From: Sphingomonadaceae bacterium
GTDB taxonomy: Bacteria > Pseudomonadota > Alphaproteobacteria > Sphingomonadales > Sphingomonadaceae
Assembly: GCA_947463325.1 (NCBI GenBank)
Contig: CANHQT010000004.1
Span: forward strand, 48,810-112,809
DNA length: 64,000 nucleotides
Direction: 5' to 3'
In this document: piece by piece, positions 8,290 to 17,528 of the stretch
Numbering within the stretch: the first letter of the stretch is position 1
How the letters are laid out: the number at the start of each line of letters is the position of its first letter
Notes under the pieces: model-generated
The model's database searches: none
Told to the model about the DNA's origin: nothing
Seen by the model: the letters and a program-made list of their open reading frames with translations, nothing else
Position numbers and translations under genes: made by a program

Positions 8290-11200
8290 ATGGCGGTACA
8301 GACGGACGGAAAGAGCACAGCAGAAAATGGCACCGGCGAGGCGCCGCCCCGTGCCCTGCTCGTAGCGATCCGCAATGCACTCGCCGACAGCGCCCTGCCT
8401 GACGAGGACATCGACACGTCTGCCGCCGAGCGTGACGAGGCCGCAGCCTTTGTCGCCGCGACCGCGCTGGTGCGCGACGCCGGGACCCCTGCCATCGCGC
8501 TGGAGACTTTAGCCGGCGAAGCGGGCGCCCGCCGGATGCGGCTCGCCATCATCAACGATGACATGCCGTTCCTGGTCGATTCAGTGGCAGGTGCGGTTTC
8601 CAATGCGGGGCTGGTCATCACGCGTATCATCCACCCCGTGGTGGCGGTGCGCCGCAATGCTGACGGACGGCTGACCGACGTGCTCGATCGCGGTGCCAGC
8701 GGCGAGCCGCGCGAATCCATGATCTACATGGAGATGGAGCGGGCCGATGCGCGGACCCGGCGATCATTGCTGGGCGACATTGAGGCGGTGCTGGGGGATG
8801 TGCGGGCTGCGGTGACCGACTGGCAGAAGCTGCAGGCGGCGATGGCCGATGATGCCGCGCGGCTGGGCGATAGCGAGGCATCAGCGCTGCTGCACTGGTT
8901 CCTCGACCGCAATTTCACGCTGCTTGGCCACGAACAGCGTGATCGCAATGGCGCTGCGAGCGGCACGCTGGGCATTTGCCGGAGCGGCGACATGCCGCTG
9001 CTCGCAGCCGCCACGGTGCAGGCAGCGTTCCAGTGGTTCGAGCGGGGCGACCGAGTGCCGCTGATCGTCAAATCGAACCGCACCGCCACGGTCCACCGCC
9101 GGGTGCTGATCGACGTCATCATCATCCCCGTGCACGGCGCGGACGGGATCGAGGCGCTATCGATCCATGCCGGCCTGTGGACCAGTGCCGCGCTGTCGAG
9201 CCCGCCCGAGAAGGTGCCGATGCTGCACACGGCGCTTTCCGAGCTCATCACCAAATTCGGGTTCGATCCTTCGGGTCATGCCGGCAAGGCCCTGGCCCAT
9301 GTGCTGACACAATTGCCGCATGACCTGCTCGTCGCCACGGACAGTGCGCAGCTGGAAGCGATCGCGCTCGACGCCATGTCGATTGCCGACCGGCCGCGCC
9401 CCAAGCTCGCCTTCATCCTTTCGCCGCTGAAGCGCCACCTGTTTGCGTTCGTGTGGCTACCGCGCGACGAGGTTTCGACCGCGCGGCGCACCGCCATCCA
9501 GGACCTGCTGATGGCGCGAACCAATGCCCGGCTGCTGAGCTGGAGCATTTCCATGGAGGATGGCGGCGCGGCGTTGCTGCGTTACACGCTCGACCTGCGC
9601 GACGGCGGCAAGGTGCCGGACGTGCGCGGGCTCGATGCCGAGCTGGAGGAGATGGTGCGCGGCTGGGCACCTGGCGTCGAAGCGGCGCTGGCCCAGCTGG
9701 TCGAGCCAGGCCGCGCCAATGCGCTGGCAGCACGCTTTGCTCAGGCTTTGCCGCAATCCTACCGCCTGACCCACAGCACCGAGGATGCGGCGCAGGACAT
9801 CTTGCGCCTGCGCGACCTTTCCCCCGACCGTCCGGTCAATGTACGGATTGCCGGAGACGGCGAGGCGGCCGGAAAACTGAGGCTCAAAGTCTATAGCGCG
9901 AGCGGAAGCCTGCCACTGTCATCGATGGTGCCGGCGCTCGAGGATTTCGGTTTTGTGGTGCTGCAGGAACTGCCGACCGCGCTGGATGGAATCGACGGCT
10001 ATCATCTGCATGACTTCGGCCTGGGCGACGCGGAGGAAATCGCCGCGGGCACCGACCTTGCCATGGTCGAGCGTGCGGTGGCGGCAGTGCTGGCAGGACA
10101 GGCCGAGAATGACGCCTTCAACCAGCTGGTCAGCGCGGTCGGTATCGACCCCGAGGCAGTCGGCTGGCTGCGCGCATGGTTCCGCTATCTGCGGCAGGCC
10201 GGCGTCACTTATTCCATCCCCACATTCGTGCAGGCATTGCGGGGGGCGCCCGAAGTCACCCGTGCATTGGTCGCGCTGTTCCGCGCCCTGCATGACCCCA
10301 AAGGCGCCAGCCCTGATGCCGCCCAGACCGCGCGCGAGGCGGTGACTGCAGGCCTCGACAAGGTGGCAGCGATCGACGAGGACCGCATCCTGCGCCTGAT
10401 GCAGAGCGTGATCGAAGCGACGCTGCGCACCAACGCCTTTGCGCCCGCCGCCGCCGAAGCATTGGCGTTCAAAATCGACAGTGCAAAGGTCCCGGGCCTG
10501 CCCCAGCCGCTGCCGTGGCGCGAGATTTTCGTTTATTCACCGCGGGTCGAGGGCATCCATTTGCGCGCCGGCCCGGTCGCGCGCGGCGGCCTGCGCTGGT
10601 CCGACCGGCGTGACGATTTCCGCACCGAGATCCTCGGCCTGATGAAAGCGCAGCGGGTCAAGAATGCGTTGATCGTGCCGACCGGCGCCAAGGGCGGATT
10701 TTATCCCAAGCAATTGCCCGACCCGAGCGCGAACCGCGACGCCTGGTTCGCCGAAGGCACCGAATGCTATCGCATCTTCATCCGCACCCTGCTGTCGATC
10801 ACTGACAATCGTGTGGGTGAGACGGTCGTGCATCCCAAGCATGTCGTCATCCGCGATGGTGAGGATCCCTATTTCGTTGTCGCCGCCGACAAAGGCACAG
10901 CAACCTTTTCCGACGTCGCCAATGCCATCGCGCTGGAGCATGACTTCTGGCTGGGCGATGCCTTCGCCAGCGGCGGTTCCAACGGCTATGACCACAAGGC
11001 GATGGGCATCACCGCCAAGGGTGCCTGGTTGTCGGTGCAGCGCCATTTCCGCGAACTTGGCACCGATGTGCAGAGCGATCCGGTAACGGTTGTGGGCGTT
11101 GGCGACATGTCCGGCGACGTGTTCGGCAACGGCATGCTGCTGTCCCAGAGCCTGAAGATCGTCGCGGCATTCGACCACCGCCACATCTTCATCGACCCCG

Positions 11201-12960
11201 CCCCCGATGCGGCGACAAGCTGGGCCGAGCGCAAACGCTTGTTCGAGCTGCCGCGATCAAGCTGGGCCGATTATGATGCCAGCCTGATCTCCACCGGCGG
11301 CGGCGTATATCCGCGCAGCCAAAAGTCGATCGACCTTTCGCCCGAAGCCGCTGCCGCCATCGGCATTGCACCCGGCGCGATCGACCCGGCAACGTTGATG
11401 GCCGCGATCCTCAAGGCGCCGGTCGACCTTATCTGGTTCGGCGGCATCGGCACCTATGTGAAAGCAGCCGCGCAGAACAATGCCGAGGTCGGAGACCCGG
11501 CCAACGACCGTATCCGCGTCGATGCCGAAGCCTTGCGCGCGCGGGTGATTGGCGAGGGCGCGAACCTGGGCGTCACGCAAGCGGCGCGTATTGCCTTCGC
11601 GGGACGCGGCGGGCGCATCAACACCGACTTCATCGACAATAGCGCGGGCGTCGACTGTTCTGACAATGAGGTCAACATCAAGATCGCGCTCAACCGTGAG
11701 GTGCGCGAGGGCCGCCTGGGTGCCGAACCGCGCAACGTGCTGCTCGCCTCCATGACCGATGCGGTGGCGGAACTGGTGCTGGCCGACAACCGGCTGCAGG
11801 CGCTGGCTCTCTCCATCGCCGAGCGGGGCGGGGCAGCGGCGCTGCCTTCCCTCATCCGGCTGATCGAGCATTTCGAGGGGACGGGCAGGCTGGACCGCTT
11901 GGTCGAAGGCCTTGCGTCCAACGACGATCTCACCCGCCGGATGAATGAGCATCGCGGCCTGACGCGGCCCGAGCTGGCGGTGCTGCTTTCCACGGCAAAG
12001 CTGGCCATCCAGGACGCGGCCGAGGACGGCAAGCTGGGCGCCGATCCGCTGATGGACGAGGAGCTGCTCGCGGCCTTCCCGCAGGCGATGGCGGGCGCAC
12101 ATCGCGATGCCATCCTGTCCCACCAGCTGCGCAACGAGATTGTCGCCACCAAGGTCGCCAACCGGCTGGTCAACCGTATGGGTCTGATCCACCCGTTCGA
12201 GCTGGCCGAAGAAGAAGGCGTCGGCATGGCCGATGTCGCCGAGGCCTTTGTGGTTGCCGAGAAGCTGTTCGAGCTTCCCGCACTGTGGGCAAGGATCGAC
12301 AGCGAACCCATGCCCGAGGCGGTGCGTATCGGCCTTTATGGTGAAGTCGCGCTGGAACTGCGCGCGCACATGGCGGACCTCATTCGCAACGCAGTGGCTG
12401 ACCGCAGCCTCGCACGTTGCGTGGCCGAGCTGTCACCGGGCATTGCGCTGCTGGACCGGCAGAGTGACCGGCTGATCCGCCCTGCAGGGCGCGAGGCGGC
12501 GGATGCTTTCCAGCGCCGTCTGGAAGATCAGGGCACACCGACCGATTTGGCGCGGGCCATCGTTCATCTGGCGGAAGTCGACGGGGCGGTGGGCATCGTT
12601 TCGCTCGCGACGCGCACGGGCACTGACCCCGCCGCACTGACGACCGCCTTTGGCGCTTTGGGCCAAGCCACCGGCCTCGACTGGGCACAGGGCGCAGCGA
12701 TGACGATGGCGCCGGTCGACCCGTGGGAGCGACTGCTCGTGGCAGGCCTCGCCCGCGATTTCCAGCAGATGCGGCTCGATACCATCGCGCGTCTGGGCGG
12801 CGAAGCTGAGGCGGCTGCAAATGGCTGGCTGGCACGCAATGACGCGCGGGTGCGGCAGTTCCGCACCTTTGTCGACCGCGCCAAACTGAGCCCGCAGCCG
12901 TCCCCGGCGATGCTGGCCCAGCTGGCAGGGCAGGCACGCACGCTGCTGGCACGCGCCTGA
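8290..12960 (+). CDS. gdhB: NAD-specific glutamate dehydrogenase (180-kDa class)
   Basis: Oxidatively deaminates L-glutamate to 2-oxoglutarate and ammonia with NAD+, feeding amino-acid carbon into the TCA cycle. At about 1556 residues it is the large L_180 type with a long N-terminal regulatory part. The catalytic core is visible as GGLRWSDRRDDFRTEILGLMKAQ (about 763-785) with the lysine-bearing NALIVPTGAKGGF just after, and the nucleotide-binding segment GVGDMSGDVFGNGML at about 935. The tracked ORF begins 22 codons earlier; ATG 8290 has CAGGAG at a good distance and gives the expected MAVQTDG start. The gene symbol follows usage for this family and is not certain for this organism. Confidence 0.95.
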   Translation: MAVQTDGKSTAENGTGEAPPRALLVAIRNALADSALPDEDIDTSAAERDEAAAFVAATALVRDAGTPAIALETLAGEAGARRMRLAIINDDMPFLVDSVAGAVSNAGLVITRIIHPVVAVRRNADGRLTDVLDRGASGEPRESMIYMEMERADARTRRSLLGDIEAVLGDVRAAVTDWQKLQAAMADDAARLGDSEASALLHWFLDRNFTLLGHEQRDRNGAASGTLGICRSGDMPLLAAATVQAAFQWFERGDRVPLIVKSNRTATVHRRVLIDVIIIPVHGADGIEALSIHAGLWTSAALSSPPEKVPMLHTALSELITKFGFDPSGHAGKALAHVLTQLPHDLLVATDSAQLEAIALDAMSIADRPRPKLAFILSPLKRHLFAFVWLPRDEVSTARRTAIQDLLMARTNARLLSWSISMEDGGAALLRYTLDLRDGGKVPDVRGLDAELEEMVRGWAPGVEAALAQLVEPGRANALAARFAQALPQSYRLTHSTEDAAQDILRLRDLSPDRPVNVRIAGDGEAAGKLRLKVYSASGSLPLSSMVPALEDFGFVVLQELPTALDGIDGYHLHDFGLGDAEEIAAGTDLAMVERAVAAVLAGQAENDAFNQLVSAVGIDPEAVGWLRAWFRYLRQAGVTYSIPTFVQALRGAPEVTRALVALFRALHDPKGASPDAAQTAREAVTAGLDKVAAIDEDRILRLMQSVIEATLRTNAFAPAAAEALAFKIDSAKVPGLPQPLPWREIFVYSPRVEGIHLRAGPVARGGLRWSDRRDDFRTEILGLMKAQRVKNALIVPTGAKGGFYPKQLPDPSANRDAWFAEGTECYRIFIRTLLSITDNRVGETVVHPKHVVIRDGEDPYFVVAADKGTATFSDVANAIALEHDFWLGDAFASGGSNGYDHKAMGITAKGAWLSVQRHFRELGTDVQSDPVTVVGVGDMSGDVFGNGMLLSQSLKIVAAFDHRHIFIDPAPDAATSWAERKRLFELPRSSWADYDASLISTGGGVYPRSQKSIDLSPEAAAAIGIAPGAIDPATLMAAILKAPVDLIWFGGIGTYVKAAAQNNAEVGDPANDRIRVDAEALRARVIGEGANLGVTQAARIAFAGRGGRINTDFIDNSAGVDCSDNEVNIKIALNREVREGRLGAEPRNVLLASMTDAVAELVLADNRLQALALSIAERGGAAALPSLIRLIEHFEGTGRLDRLVEGLASNDDLTRRMNEHRGLTRPELAVLLSTAKLAIQDAAEDGKLGADPLMDEELLAAFPQAMAGAHRDAILSHQLRNEIVATKVANRLVNRMGLIHPFELAEEEGVGMADVAEAFVVAEKLFELPALWARIDSEPMPEAVRIGLYGEVALELRAHMADLIRNAVADRSLARCVAELSPGIALLDRQSDRLIRPAGREAADAFQRRLEDQGTPTDLARAIVHLAEVDGAVGIVSLATRTGTDPAALTTAFGALGQATGLDWAQGAAMTMAPVDPWERLLVAGLARDFQQMRLDTIARLGGEAEAAANGWLARNDARVRQFRTFVDRAKLSPQPSPAMLAQLAGQARTLLARA

Positions 12961-13090
12961 CCGCGAGCGGCCGGGTTCGCCAGCACCACAGGCCGACACG
13001 CAATTTTTGCGTGGAGCCTTTGCGGCCCATGCAGCGTTCATTCCTCCATCACCGGCCTGCTGCCGTGGCAGGCCGCCGAGGAGAATGGAC

Positions 13091-13339
13091 ATGAGCATTT
13101 TGAGACTGATGGTCGCCGGTGCCGGTGGCTATGCCGCTTGGCACTGGTGGCAACACAGCCATCCATCGCGCGCGGAGCCAGCAGCCTTTGCCAATGGTGA
13201 AAGCGAACCCGCGAACTTCGACCAGACCCGCTCTGCTGGCCCGGAGGGAATGCGGGACGCCACGAAGAGCCGCGAGTGGGACAAGGTCGACCAGGCCGCA
13301 GACGAGAGCTTCCCGGCAAGCGACTCGCCGGCCTACTGA
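13091..13339 (+). CDS. Small protein with C-terminal SFPASD motif
   Basis: An 82-residue protein with a short apolar N-terminal segment (LRLMVAGAGGYAAWHWW) and a hydrophilic, acidic C-terminal half ending in DQAADESFPASDSPAY. The D/E-E-SFPASD-P motif recurs at the C-terminus of many small uncharacterised bacterial proteins; its function is unknown to me. Two starts six bases apart are possible (13085 and 13091). GAGGAG lies 8 bases before the second, so 13091 is preferred. It converges on the ABC permease gene with a 9-bp gap and follows the NAD-GDH gene at 130 bp. Confidence 0.72.
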   Translation: MSILRLMVAGAGGYAAWHWWQHSHPSRAEPAAFANGESEPANFDQTRSAGPEGMRDATKSREWDKVDQAADESFPASDSPAY

Positions 13340-13348
13340 CCGCTCGCC

Positions 13349-15883
13349 CTATAGCTGCCTGAGCGCACTCGCCGGGCGGACCGACATGAGCGGGATGGAG
13401 CCGGCAAGGCCGATGCCGAGCGTGACCGCCGCACCGCCGAGCAGCGTGGCGGCGACCACACCCCAATCGGGTGCCCAGGTGAAATCGAACAGCTGGACGA
13501 TGACGAACCAGGCTGCCCCCGCCCCAAGCGCGAAGGCAAGCGCGGCGAGCACCGCAGCGAGCAGCGCATATTCGAGCGCCTGAGCGCCGAGCACCTGCCA
13601 GCGGGTCGCGCCGAGCGTCTTCATGATGACGCTGTCATAAGCGCGTGACTGGCGCGAGGCGGCGATGGCGCCGATCAGCACAGCGATGCCGGCGAGGATG
13701 GCGATCGACGCCGCAGCGAGGATGGCGCCTGCCATCTGTTCGAGCAGCACCGTGACCTGCCCGATCACTTCGCCCACCGCGATGATCGAGACGGTCGGGA
13801 AGGCGGCGAGCAATGCGCGAGTGAGGCCGGGGTCGGGCGAGCCATCAGTGGTCAGCGTCGCAGCGAACGTATGCGGCGCGCTGGCAAGCGCGCTGGGCGA
13901 GAAGACCATGATATAGTTGAAGCCCATCGTGTCCCAGTTGATGCGGCGGAGCGAGGCAATGCGCGCCTCTATCTCCCGCCCCAGGACATTGACGGTGATC
14001 GTGTCCCCGACACGGACGCCGATGGTGTTGGCGGCTTCCTCATCAAGGCTGACGAGGGGAGGGCCGGCATAGTCGGGCGCCCACCATTCACCGGCGGTAA
14101 GTTCGCTGCCTTCGGGCAAGGTTGGCGCGTAGGTGACGCCGCGTTCACCGCGCAGGAACCATGCGCCGTCGGGCAGTTCCTCAAGCTCCGAGACGCGCTG
14201 GCCGGCATAGGCGACGATCGTGCCGCGCAGCGCAGGGACCATGTTGAGCTCTGCTTGCGGCGCACGTTCGGCGACGATGGCGCGGAACTGGTCCTGCCCG
14301 GTCGAAGGGATGTCGAGGATGAAATTGTCGGGCGCCTCACGCGGGACGCTGCGCTCAATCTCCGCAGTCAGGCTGGTCTGGATCGCCGCCAGCGTGACGA
14401 ACAGGGTGAGCGCGAGGCCAAGCGCGATGACCAGAGCGGGCGTCTGCGAGCCCGGGCGGTAGAGATTGGCGATGGCGAGGCGGAACAGCGGACGGCGCGG
14501 GCGCGGGACAGCGCGCGCGGCGCGGCGGACGGCCGATCCCACGCCGAGCAGAAGGAGCAGAACAGCCGCCACCGATGCGAGCACTCCGGCCGAGAAGAGC
14601 GGTTCGCGTGCAGTGATCAAGGCGAGCGCGACAATGCCGGTTGCGGCCAGCGCGACCTGGAGGATGGTGCGCCGGTCAACGCCGCCGCCGCCTTCGATAC
14701 GCGAGCGGAACAGTGCGGCGGCCGGCTGGGTGCGGGCCCGCGCGAGCGGCGGCAGGGTGAAGGCGAGGGCGATGAGCAGGCCGTAGGCCGCGGCGCTCGC
14801 CAATGCGACAGGGTGGAGGGAGAATCCGGGCTGGACCGGCAGCGCATTGCCGATGAGTGCGACCAGCAGCGGCGGCGAGACTGCGCCGATCACCAGCCCC
14901 GCAAGAATGGCGAGCAGGGTCACCGCCCCCACCTGAAGCAGATAGATGCGCAGCACATCGCCGCTGCCCGCGCCGAGCACCTTTAACGTCGCGATGCTGC
15001 CGCGCTTGGTCGCGAGGTAGGAGGAAACGCCGTTGGAGACGCCGATCCCCGCCACCACCAGAGCGGTGAGGCCGATCAGCGAGAGGAACTGGCCCATGCG
15101 TTCGATAAAGCGGTTGGCACCGGGCGAGGCGCGATCGCGGCTCTTCACCTCGACGCCAGCGTCCTTGAGCTCGCGGCTCAAATCGTCGGTAAGGGTCGCC
15201 ACGTCTGCGCCGGGTGCGGTGCGGACGCGATATTTGGATTCATAGAGGCTGCCGGGCTGAAGGAGGCCGGTCCGGCGCACCCCTTCGATGCTGGTGATAG
15301 CAACGGGACCGAGGGTGAAGCCTTCGCCGACACGGTCCGGTTCCGTCCCGATGATGCCCGCGATGCGGAAGGTAGCGGTGCCGTAGCGCAGATTATCCCC
15401 CACCCCGAGAGCGAGCCGCTCCGCCAGGCCGGGGCCGATATAGAGGCTGTCAGCGGCGGGGGGCGGCGCGGGGCGGCCATCAGCGAGCGTCAATGTGCCA
15501 TAGAGCGGATAGGTTGCGTCGACCGCCTTCAGCTCGGAGAGGACGGCATCGGGGCCGCCATCCGCCGAGGCATCGGCGCGCTGCGCCATCGCGCGCATGC
15601 GGATGGTTTCACTGAGCACGCCGAGATCGTCGAAGCGGGCCTTTTCCTCCGCTGTCGCCTCACGCTGGGAGACGGCGAATTCGATGTCACCACCGAGGAG
15701 GATTTGGCCGCGCGCGGCGAGCTCCGCGGTGATGGCGCTGGTCAGGCTGGCGATGGCAGCGAGGGTGCCGACGCCGAGCAGAAGGCAGATGAAGAGGAGC
15801 CTCAGACCCCGGAAACCGGTGTGGAGATCGCGCCGGGCAATCGTCCATGCGGCGCGCCATGACAGCGCGTTGGCGCTGCTCAC
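13349..15883 (-). CDS. FtsX-like ABC transporter permease (YbbP type)
   Basis: An 844-residue inner-membrane protein with an N-terminal TM helix (LRLLFICLLLGVGTLAAIASL), a large periplasmic MacB-like domain, and two FtsX blocks: TM helices around 270-390 (LSLIGLTALVVAGIGVSNG and following) and at the C-terminus (AGAILAAASIAILAGIAVLIGAIA and following). This double-FtsX layout is that of YbbP. It overlaps the ATP-binding gene upstream by 4 bp, so the two are co-translated. The pair is expected to move a hydrophobic or lipidic compound, or to couple ATP hydrolysis to periplasmic work. The nearby divergent TesA-like esterase repeats the E. coli ybbA-ybbP/tesA neighbourhood. Confidence 0.92.
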   Translation of the reverse strand: MSSANALSWRAAWTIARRDLHTGFRGLRLLFICLLLGVGTLAAIASLTSAITAELAARGQILLGGDIEFAVSQREATAEEKARFDDLGVLSETIRMRAMAQRADASADGGPDAVLSELKAVDATYPLYGTLTLADGRPAPPPAADSLYIGPGLAERLALGVGDNLRYGTATFRIAGIIGTEPDRVGEGFTLGPVAITSIEGVRRTGLLQPGSLYESKYRVRTAPGADVATLTDDLSRELKDAGVEVKSRDRASPGANRFIERMGQFLSLIGLTALVVAGIGVSNGVSSYLATKRGSIATLKVLGAGSGDVLRIYLLQVGAVTLLAILAGLVIGAVSPPLLVALIGNALPVQPGFSLHPVALASAAAYGLLIALAFTLPPLARARTQPAAALFRSRIEGGGGVDRRTILQVALAATGIVALALITAREPLFSAGVLASVAAVLLLLLGVGSAVRRAARAVPRPRRPLFRLAIANLYRPGSQTPALVIALGLALTLFVTLAAIQTSLTAEIERSVPREAPDNFILDIPSTGQDQFRAIVAERAPQAELNMVPALRGTIVAYAGQRVSELEELPDGAWFLRGERGVTYAPTLPEGSELTAGEWWAPDYAGPPLVSLDEEAANTIGVRVGDTITVNVLGREIEARIASLRRINWDTMGFNYIMVFSPSALASAPHTFAATLTTDGSPDPGLTRALLAAFPTVSIIAVGEVIGQVTVLLEQMAGAILAAASIAILAGIAVLIGAIAASRQSRAYDSVIMKTLGATRWQVLGAQALEYALLAAVLAALAFALGAGAAWFVIVQLFDFTWAPDWGVVAATLLGGAAVTLGIGLAGSIPLMSVRPASALRQL

Positions 15884-16584
15884 GCCGGCACGCGATCGGC
15901 AACGATGCGGCCGTCCTTCATTTCCACGATGCGGTCGCAGCGCTGGGCGAGTGCGGGATCATGGGTGATGATCACGAGGGTCGCCCCTTGCGCGGCGCGG
16001 CGGGCGAAGAGGAGATCGATGATCGCTTCGCCCGTCGCGGCATCGAGATTGCCGGTGGGTTCGTCAGCAAAAATAATCTCCGGTCCGGCCGCGACAGCGC
16101 GGGCGATGGCGACGCGCTGCTGCTCGCCGCCCGACAGCTGGGTCGGGTAATGATCGAGCCGGTGGCCGAGGCCGACCGCTTCAAGTTCGCGCGCGGCGAC
16201 GGCGAAGGCATCGGCCTCTCCCGCGAGTTCGAGCGGAACGGCGACATTTTCCAGCGCCGTCATCGTCGGCAGCAGGTGGAAGCTTTGCAGCACGATGCCG
16301 ATGCGGCCACGCCGCGCAGTGGCAAGGCCATCCTCGTCCAGCGTGCCATAATCGATGCCGGCGACCTGCACTTCGCCGCCGCTGGCACGTTCGAGGCCCG
16401 ACAAAACCGCCATCAGCGAGGATTTGCCCGAGCCCGATGCGCCGAGGATGGCAAGGCTTTCCCCCTGCGGGATGGCCAGATCGACACCCTTTAAAATTTC
16501 GACCGGCGCCTCACGCGAGCCGAGGGTGAGGGTGACATTGCGACCGCGGATCGCAATATGGGGGTCATTGCCGGTTCCGTGCAT
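15880..16584 (-). CDS. ABC transporter ATP-binding protein (YbbA/LolD type)
   Basis: ABC ATPase of the LolD/MacB/YbbA group, partner of the adjacent FtsX permease (4-bp overlap). Walker A is GASGSGKSS, the signature motif QLSGGEQQRVAIARA, and Walker B EIIFADEPTGNLD with a downstream TH switch histidine (IITHDPAL). From MHGTGNDPH the protein is 234 residues, the usual length; the tracked ORF runs 37 codons further into the divergent esterase gene. No good ribosome binding site precedes 16584, so the start is only chosen by family length. Divergent from the TesA-like esterase with about 19 bp between starts. Confidence 0.88.
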   Translation of the reverse strand: MHGTGNDPHIAIRGRNVTLTLGSREAPVEILKGVDLAIPQGESLAILGASGSGKSSLMAVLSGLERASGGEVQVAGIDYGTLDEDGLATARRGRIGIVLQSFHLLPTMTALENVAVPLELAGEADAFAVAARELEAVGLGHRLDHYPTQLSGGEQQRVAIARAVAAGPEIIFADEPTGNLDAATGEAIIDLLFARRAAQGATLVIITHDPALAQRCDRIVEMKDGRIVADRVPA

Positions 16585-16603
16585 GATGAGGAGAGCGCTT
16601 TCG

Positions 16604-17332
16604 ATGGCCTGGACGATGGTGCAATGGCTGGCTGCCGGGGGCGCCGCCATTTTGTTGACTGCTTGCTCAGATGGTGGCGCGGGCGGCAGCGACAAGGGCA
16701 GTCGCAGCGCAGATGAAGCGAACGCATCGCTGACTGTTGCGCCGACGGCACAGGTCAGCGCCGATGCGCCGCTGGTGGTGGCGTTCGGCGACAGCCTTTA
16801 CGCGGGCTATGGCCTCGACGCCGGCGAGGGTTTCGCCCCCGAGTTGCAGCGGCGGCTGGCGGCGGCCGGGACCGAAGCCGCTGTGTTCAATGCCGGGGTT
16901 TCGGGTGATACCACGGCGGCGGGGCTGGCGCGGCTTGCCTTCACGCTCGATGGCCTTCCCAAAAAGCCTGCGCTGGTGATCATCGGCCTCGGCGGCAATG
17001 ACATGCTGCGCGGTATCGGGCCGGAAACGACGCGATCCAACCTCGACGCGATGCTGGCCGAACTCGACCGGCGCGGCATTCCGGCCATGCTGACGGGGAT
17101 GCTGGCGCCGCCCAATTTGGGCGAGGATTATCGCACCGCCTTTGACGCCATCTATCCTGAACTGGCGCGCAAGCATGACGCGGCGCTCTATCCCTTTTTC
17201 CTTGAAGGTCTGGTCGGCAACCGCGCGCTGTTCCTGCCCGACGGGATCCACCCGACAGCGGAAGGGATCGACATGGTCGCCGAGAAGGTCGCGCCGGTCG
17301 TGGCCGGGGCACTGGGCGACGCGCAACGCTGA
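16604..17332 (+). CDS. TesA-like arylesterase / SGNH lipoprotein
   Basis: A 242-residue GDSL/SGNH hydrolase. Block I FGDSLYAGYG carries the nucleophilic serine, GLGGNDMLRG is block III with the oxyanion Asn, and DGIHPTAEGID supplies the Asp-x-x-His pair. The N-terminus (MVQWLAAGGAAILLTACS) is a lipoprotein signal with lipobox LTAC, so the enzyme is probably anchored in the periplasm. Start 16604 is chosen because GAGGAGAG lies 8 bases upstream and it gives a proper signal peptide; the tracked ORF is 83 codons longer. TesA enzymes hydrolyse acyl esters and thioesters. It is divergent from the YbbAP-like ABC genes, an association also seen in E. coli. Confidence 0.92.
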   Translation: MAWTMVQWLAAGGAAILLTACSDGGAGGSDKGSRSADEANASLTVAPTAQVSADAPLVVAFGDSLYAGYGLDAGEGFAPELQRRLAAAGTEAAVFNAGVSGDTTAAGLARLAFTLDGLPKKPALVIIGLGGNDMLRGIGPETTRSNLDAMLAELDRRGIPAMLTGMLAPPNLGEDYRTAFDAIYPELARKHDAALYPFFLEGLVGNRALFLPDGIHPTAEGIDMVAEKVAPVVAGALGDAQR

Positions 17333-17338
17333 GCTGAA

Positions 17339-17352
17339 TTGACCCACATCAA
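17339..17352. promoter_or_regulatory. Candidate FNR/FixK-type site
   Basis: TTGACCCACATCAA matches the FNR/FixK consensus TTGAT-N4-ATCAA at 9 of 10 defined positions. It lies 65 bp before the start of the 35-residue membrane protein and 7 bp after the esterase stop. The match is by eye; no search was run. Confidence 0.45.
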
Positions 17353-17416
17353 GGCGGAGCCGCGGCTGGCCTGCCATTCCCTTGTGCATCAGACGCGCAA
17401 GAGGAGTGAAAGCGCC

Positions 17417-17524
17417 ATGTTCGACCATTTCAATCAGGCCCCGGTGTTGCTGTTCATGGGGATGATGGCCTGTTTCGGCCTGACCCTGCTCTACGTTTCC
17501 GTTGAGGACGCGATCCGGCACTGA
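17417..17524 (+). CDS. 35-residue single-pass membrane protein
   Basis: A short ORF starting MFDHFNQAPVLLF, with one apolar stretch (VLLFMGMMACFGLTLLYV) long enough to span a membrane and a charged tail ending DAIRH. AGGAG stands 10 bases before ATG 17417; the track's TTG start at 17339 has no such site and would destroy the FNR-like box. Small proteins of this kind are often accessory subunits of membrane complexes, and the upstream FNR/FixK-like box would fit a low-oxygen role, but this is inference. It ends 4 bp before the convergent SDR gene. Confidence 0.55.
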   Translation: MFDHFNQAPVLLFMGMMACFGLTLLYVSVEDAIRH

Positions 17525-17528
17525 GCAG

